A DNA stretch of 8,321 bases from an uncultured archaeon. Its GTDB lineage: Archaea > Thermoproteota > CALKCG01 > B24. Position numbers and translations under genes: made by a program. The notes below the pieces were generated by a model. It did not search any database. It was given only the letters and a program-made list of their open reading frames with translations, and was not told the origin of the DNA. The first letter of the stretch is position 1. Each line of letters begins with the position of its first letter. Below are positions 6,516-8,321 of this stretch, one piece after another. The stretch spans positions 1-8,321 of the forward strand of contig CALKCG010000036.1 of assembly GCA_938082915.1 (NCBI GenBank). The letters are read 5' to 3'.

Positions 6516-6596
6516 GAACCCTCGGCTTCTGGACCCTGGGCTTCCGGGTTCTCCAGATTATGAGTCTGGCGCTCTAGCCCGCTGAGCTACCCCGGC
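6499..6596 (-). tRNA. elongator tRNA-Met (CAU) with a non-canonical intron
   Basis: On the minus strand: acceptor GCCGGGG (6596-6590) pairs with CCCCGGC before discriminator A (6499); D-arm GCTC/GAGC; anticodon stem CCAGA/TCTGG around loop CTCATAA, anticodon CAT; T-arm GAGGG, loop TTCGAAA, CCCTC. No CCA is encoded. G1-C72 and the lack of three G-C pairs in the anticodon stem argue against initiator tRNA; the acceptor sequence fits elongator Met better than tRNA-Ile2. Twenty-nine bases separate the anticodon and T stems, far more than a class I variable loop, so an intron lies there (see 6528-6549). Removing 22 bases gives a 76-base mature tRNA with a 7-base variable loop. Its 3' end faces the integrase pseudogene. 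Confidence 0.9.
6528..6549 (-). other. predicted 22-base tRNA-Met intron in the variable region
   Basis: On the minus strand the exon TCTGGA is followed by GAA, then CCC, nine bases, GGG, TCCAGA (whose last GA starts the next bulge) and A. TCTGGA can pair with TCCAGA, and ACCC with GGGT, leaving a GAA bulge on each side of a TGGA/TCCA central helix: a relaxed bulge-helix-bulge recognised by archaeal splicing endonuclease. Cutting each GAA bulge after its second base removes 22 bases. Because both bulges read GAA, the spliced product is the same for small shifts of the cut. Exact boundaries are predicted, not proven. Confidence 0.6.
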
Positions 6597-6620
6597 TCTA
6601 TTTTTGACTAGTAAAAATGT

Positions 6621-6628
6621 TATTTAAA
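6621..6628 (-). promoter_or_regulatory. TATA box for the tRNA-Met gene
   Basis: TTTAAATA on the minus strand, inside the longer TTTTTAAATAAC. Its centre is about 28 bases upstream of the tRNA 5' end at 6596, predicting initiation within about 3-4 bases of the mature end. Confidence 0.6.
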
Positions 6629-6711
6629 AATGTTAAGTAGGGGCTATTTTACGGATATTACGATTTAGCAGAGTTGGATTACGAAACTGTTTCTAGATAG
6701 TTTGACTTTTT

Positions 6712-6880
6712 ATGCCCCTCCTCCTCATCTGCTCTGAGAGGTGCCCAATATGTGGTGGAAAGTTAGCACCGAATGGATATAGGAATCGAGATGCCTCAGG
6801 ATGAGGGAGTCCCATTTCCCCAGAAAGCCATCTATGAAGCCTTAAAGGCTGAGATGGAACGGATAGCTATAGAATGTTAG
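6712..6880 (+). pseudogene. possible remnant of a TnpB-like (IS200/IS605) protein C-terminus
   Basis: Frame 1 from 6712 reads MPLLLICSERCPICGGKLAP and then NGYRNRDASG before a TGA; CPICG is half of a zinc ribbon, and RNRD may be a deleted version of the CxxCG...DRD end seen in TnpB proteins. A second frame, 6773-6880, continues with DIGIEMPQDEGVPFPQ and AIYEALKAEMERIAIEC and stops at TAG. Together they look like the last part of one protein with an internal deletion and a frameshift. No upstream portion, catalytic Asp or partner tnpA is visible in the bases before 6712. The perfect hairpin overlapping the stop codon fits an IS200/IS605 right end. Assignment to TnpB is tentative; another zinc-ribbon protein is possible. 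Confidence 0.38.
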
Positions 6881-6887
6881 CTATCCG
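6860..6887. repeat. perfect 10-bp inverted repeat with 8-base loop
   Basis: CGGATAGCTA (6860-6869) and TAGCTATCCG (6878-6887) are exact reverse complements around TAGAATGT. The stop codon of the upstream coding remnant is the first triplet of the right arm. It could be the end hairpin of an IS200/IS605-family element, or a terminator-like structure; no T-tract follows, which argues against the latter. Confidence 0.7.
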
Positions 6888-6929
6888 ACAACGGCATTAC
6901 TATCTCCTGATTTATCTGCTTTAATATGT

Positions 6930-7070
6930 TTACTCCTCCTTCACAGCTATTTCGTACCATATTGTTGAATATTCAAGTCCTTTTTCAGATGCGAGCGAAT
7001 AGTAGTGAAAGCTGGTTAAGCAAACCAGCAATATCGATGAAGCCACTATTAGCTTTTTAAAAGTATTCAT
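6930..7070 (-). CDS. 46-residue small protein with N-terminal signal/anchor
   Basis: ATG at 7068-7070, TAA at 6930-6932. The protein starts MNTFKK, followed by a hydrophobic core of about 15 residues (LIVASSILLVCLTSF), then a polar tail rich in Tyr and Glu (KGLEYSTIWYEIAVKEE). This is the layout of an exported or membrane-anchored small protein; LTSFHYYSLAS may include a signal peptidase site. GGAG lies 9 bases before the ATG, and the palindromic TTTAAA at 7108-7113 stands about 40 bases upstream, so both transcription and translation signals are in place. No family is recognised. It is divergent from the UroD-like gene. Its small size means the call rests on the signals and the sequence character. 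Confidence 0.5.
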   Translation of the reverse strand: MNTFKKLIVASSILLVCLTSFHYYSLASEKGLEYSTIWYEIAVKEE

Positions 7071-7107
7071 AATGTGGGTCTCCATAAGAAGCTGTTAGAA
7101 CGTAATG

Positions 7108-7113
7108 TTTAAA
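7108..7113. promoter_or_regulatory. shared palindromic TATA core of a divergent promoter
   Basis: TTTAAA is its own reverse complement. Its centre is 42 bases from the ATG at 7153 (+) and 40 bases from the ATG at 7070 (-). Initiation about 25 bases away in each direction would give leaders of about 16 bases for both genes, each holding an SD-like site. No second TATA candidate is better placed for either gene. Confidence 0.45.
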
Positions 7114-7140
7114 ACTTTATGTTTTAGAAATTCGACTATT

Positions 7141-7146
7141 GTGATG
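7141..7146 (+). promoter_or_regulatory. SD site of the UroD-like gene
   Basis: GTGATG matches five of six bases of the archaeal anti-SD target GTGATC and lies six bases before the ATG at 7153, supporting that start. Confidence 0.5.
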
Positions 7147-7152
7147 AATTAA

Positions 7153-8214
7153 ATGGATAAAGTTGAGAGGATCTATAAGGCTTTAAGTATTGAGGAACCT
7201 GATAAAGTGCCGAAAGGTGAGCTTCAAATACACGATGAACTTGTCTCCTCCCTTCTAAATGAGCCGTTGACGAATTGGTTTGAAGCACACATCAAGGTAA
7301 GACGCTTATTGAAAATAGATTTGGTAAATGTTGGACTTGACGGAGGACCTAGAGTCGAAGTTGCTGGTAAGACTGAGAAAGGCTATCCGATATATAGAGA
7401 CTGCTTTGGCAATGAATGGGTGGAGAGTGGTAAAACGAGGACTTATCTAAAATACGGACTGACAAGCCCAGAAGACTTTAAAGACTTCAGAATGCCTGAT
7501 ATTTCACTCTATAGAGCTGATAGTGTTAAATTATGGTCTGAGAAGACAGACCTCTGCGTTTTTGCTCAAGTTGGTGGAGCTTTTGACTCAGTATATCCGT
7601 TAATGGGTTTAGAAACCTACGTGAAAGCACTATACAAGTATCCGCATTTACTTAAGAAAGTTATCGAAGAAGTCGTTAAATTTGAACTCGAAGTTATAAA
7701 ACTATACGCAGATTCGGGTGCGCACGTAATACTTCTAGGCGACGATTTGGCTTACGATAAAGGCCCGTTTATATCTCTAAACCATCTACGCGAATTCGTC
7801 TTTCCCTATATAGCTCAGGAAGTTAGATTGGCGCATAGGCTCGGTTTACCCGTCATATTCCACTGCGATGGAAACATAGTACAACTTATGGAGGACGTTG
7901 TAAAAGCTGGCTTCGATGGATTGCATAGTCTCCAACCAAACGCTGGTGTAGACATAGTCTCCATAAAGAGGAAGTGGGGTGGCTACATATGCTTAATGGG
8001 CAATCTAGACTTAGACTATTTACTACCATTAGGTTCGTCTGAGGAGGTTAAAGCTGAGGTTTTAAGGTTGATAAGGGAAGTTGCCCCTGGAGGAGGATAC
8101 ATACTGAGCACAACAAATGTATTGACTAGATATGTACCTCCTGAAAACGCATTAACAATGTATAGGACTGCTGAAAAATACGGAAAATATCCGATACGGA
8201 GCGGAGAGTATTGA
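7153..8214 (+). CDS. uroporphyrinogen decarboxylase superfamily protein, methyltransferase-like, not HemE
   Basis: A 353-residue protein, the usual length for single-domain UroD-fold proteins, with SD-supported ATG. The opening VERIYKALSIEEPDKVPKGE is the common UroD-superfamily N-terminus, but the arginine-containing RQAGRY segment that binds the porphyrin in HemE is absent, so heme synthesis is unlikely. LLGDDLAYDKGPFIS (194-208) and LPVIFHCDGNIVQLMEDVV (232-250) are core barrel motifs of the superfamily, followed by GFDGLHSLQPNAGVD, CLMGNLDLDYLLPLGS and GGGYILSTTNVL, then VPPENALTMYRTAEKYGKY. Corrinoid or CoM methyltransferases such as MtaA carry an HxCG zinc motif and a later Cys; here the sequence is HCDG (237-240), with Asp at the Cys position, and Thr-Thr at 320-321 where the third ligand is expected. 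It may use another metal or demethylate or decarboxylate an unknown substrate. Similar UroD-like proteins are often found near catabolic genes (recollection, not checked). Cytoplasmic. Confidence 0.85.
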   Translation: MDKVERIYKALSIEEPDKVPKGELQIHDELVSSLLNEPLTNWFEAHIKVRRLLKIDLVNVGLDGGPRVEVAGKTEKGYPIYRDCFGNEWVESGKTRTYLKYGLTSPEDFKDFRMPDISLYRADSVKLWSEKTDLCVFAQVGGAFDSVYPLMGLETYVKALYKYPHLLKKVIEEVVKFELEVIKLYADSGAHVILLGDDLAYDKGPFISLNHLREFVFPYIAQEVRLAHRLGLPVIFHCDGNIVQLMEDVVKAGFDGLHSLQPNAGVDIVSIKRKWGGYICLMGNLDLDYLLPLGSSEEVKAEVLRLIREVAPGGGYILSTTNVLTRYVPPENALTMYRTAEKYGKYPIRSGEY

Positions 8215-8321
8215 TCTCACAGTTGCATAATTTGCTTAATCTTCCACTTAGGTGGGTCGAAGCTTTCTATCTATATCATATTTTACGTAGGATTTATCAT
8301 AAGTTCGTATTTAAAGACACG
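8215..8321. other. right-edge non-coding stretch
   Basis: No open frame worth reporting. CCACTTAGGTGG (8242-8253) is an imperfect short palindrome followed by a T-rich stretch and could end the UroD-like transcript. TATTTAAA at 8308-8315 reads TTTAAATA on the minus strand, like the other TATA boxes here, but no minus-strand gene follows it inside the window. Confidence 0.3.

Noticed and set aside
6499..6596. tRNA-iMet or tRNA-Ile2 (both CAU)
   Set aside because: The anticodon stem lacks the three G-C pairs of initiators, and the GCCGGGG acceptor fits elongator tRNA-Met better than Ile2.
7153..8214. Annotation as heme-pathway uroporphyrinogen decarboxylase HemE
   Set aside because: The conserved N-terminal RQAGRY substrate-binding segment is absent, and no heme genes are nearby.
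1..8321. CRISPR array, rRNA or tandem repeat arrays
   Set aside because: No regularly spaced repeats or rRNA-like segments were seen on reading the window.

Overview
The window looks like a chromosomal segment of a thermophilic archaeon, most likely Thermoproteota in the broad sense (Bathyarchaeia- or Thermofilum-like; the rank is inference). The signs are archaeal TATA boxes (TTTAAATA or TTTAAA) at the expected distance from several starts, short or almost absent leaders, TTG and GTG start codons, SD sites of the GAGGTG/GTGATG type, a tRNA gene without encoded CCA that carries a small non-canonical intron, and an archaeal-type tyrosine integrase next to that tRNA.

Layout. 1-113: possible tail of a gene entering from the left. 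211-636 (-): small four-helix membrane protein. 889-3141 (+): large three- or four-domain glycoside-hydrolase-like protein of no family I can name firmly. 3142-3652: intergenic, with a terminator-like hairpin, a decayed copy of the integrase tail plus tRNA 3' end, and weak coding remnants. 3653-5644 (-): 663-residue polytopic membrane protein of the DUF6785/DUF6784, OPT-like type. 5708-6466 (+): tyrosine integrase pseudogene broken by four frameshifts and one stop. 6499-6596 (-): intron-containing elongator tRNA-Met(CAU), whose 3' end faces the dead integrase. 6712-6887: zinc-ribbon and tail fragments that resemble a TnpB remnant, closed by a perfect hairpin. 6930-7070 (-): unreported-size 46-residue exported or membrane-anchored protein. 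7153-8214 (+): uroporphyrinogen-decarboxylase-superfamily protein of the methyltransferase-like type, not HemE. 8215-8321: no gene seen.

How it fits together. The most informative structure is a pair of direct repeats, 3311-3373 and 6453-6515 (48 of 64 aligned columns identical, 12 of 14 substitutions transitions). The right copy is the integrase 3' end plus the 3' end of tRNA-Met; the left copy is a decayed version of the same. Together with the integrase pseudogene this reads as an old integrated element, probably the second of two that entered the same tRNA-Met site, now reduced to about 3.1 kb. The membrane transporter lies between the repeats, so it is either cargo of the dead element or a host gene captured between them. 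Outside the repeats sit a glycosidase-like enzyme and a UroD-like enzyme. These three protein types suggest a catabolic theme (uptake and breakdown of an unknown glycan- or methyl-group-bearing compound), but that link is inference from content and proximity, because they are on different strands and not in one operon. The 46-residue protein and the UroD-like gene are divergent and appear to share one palindromic TATA core.
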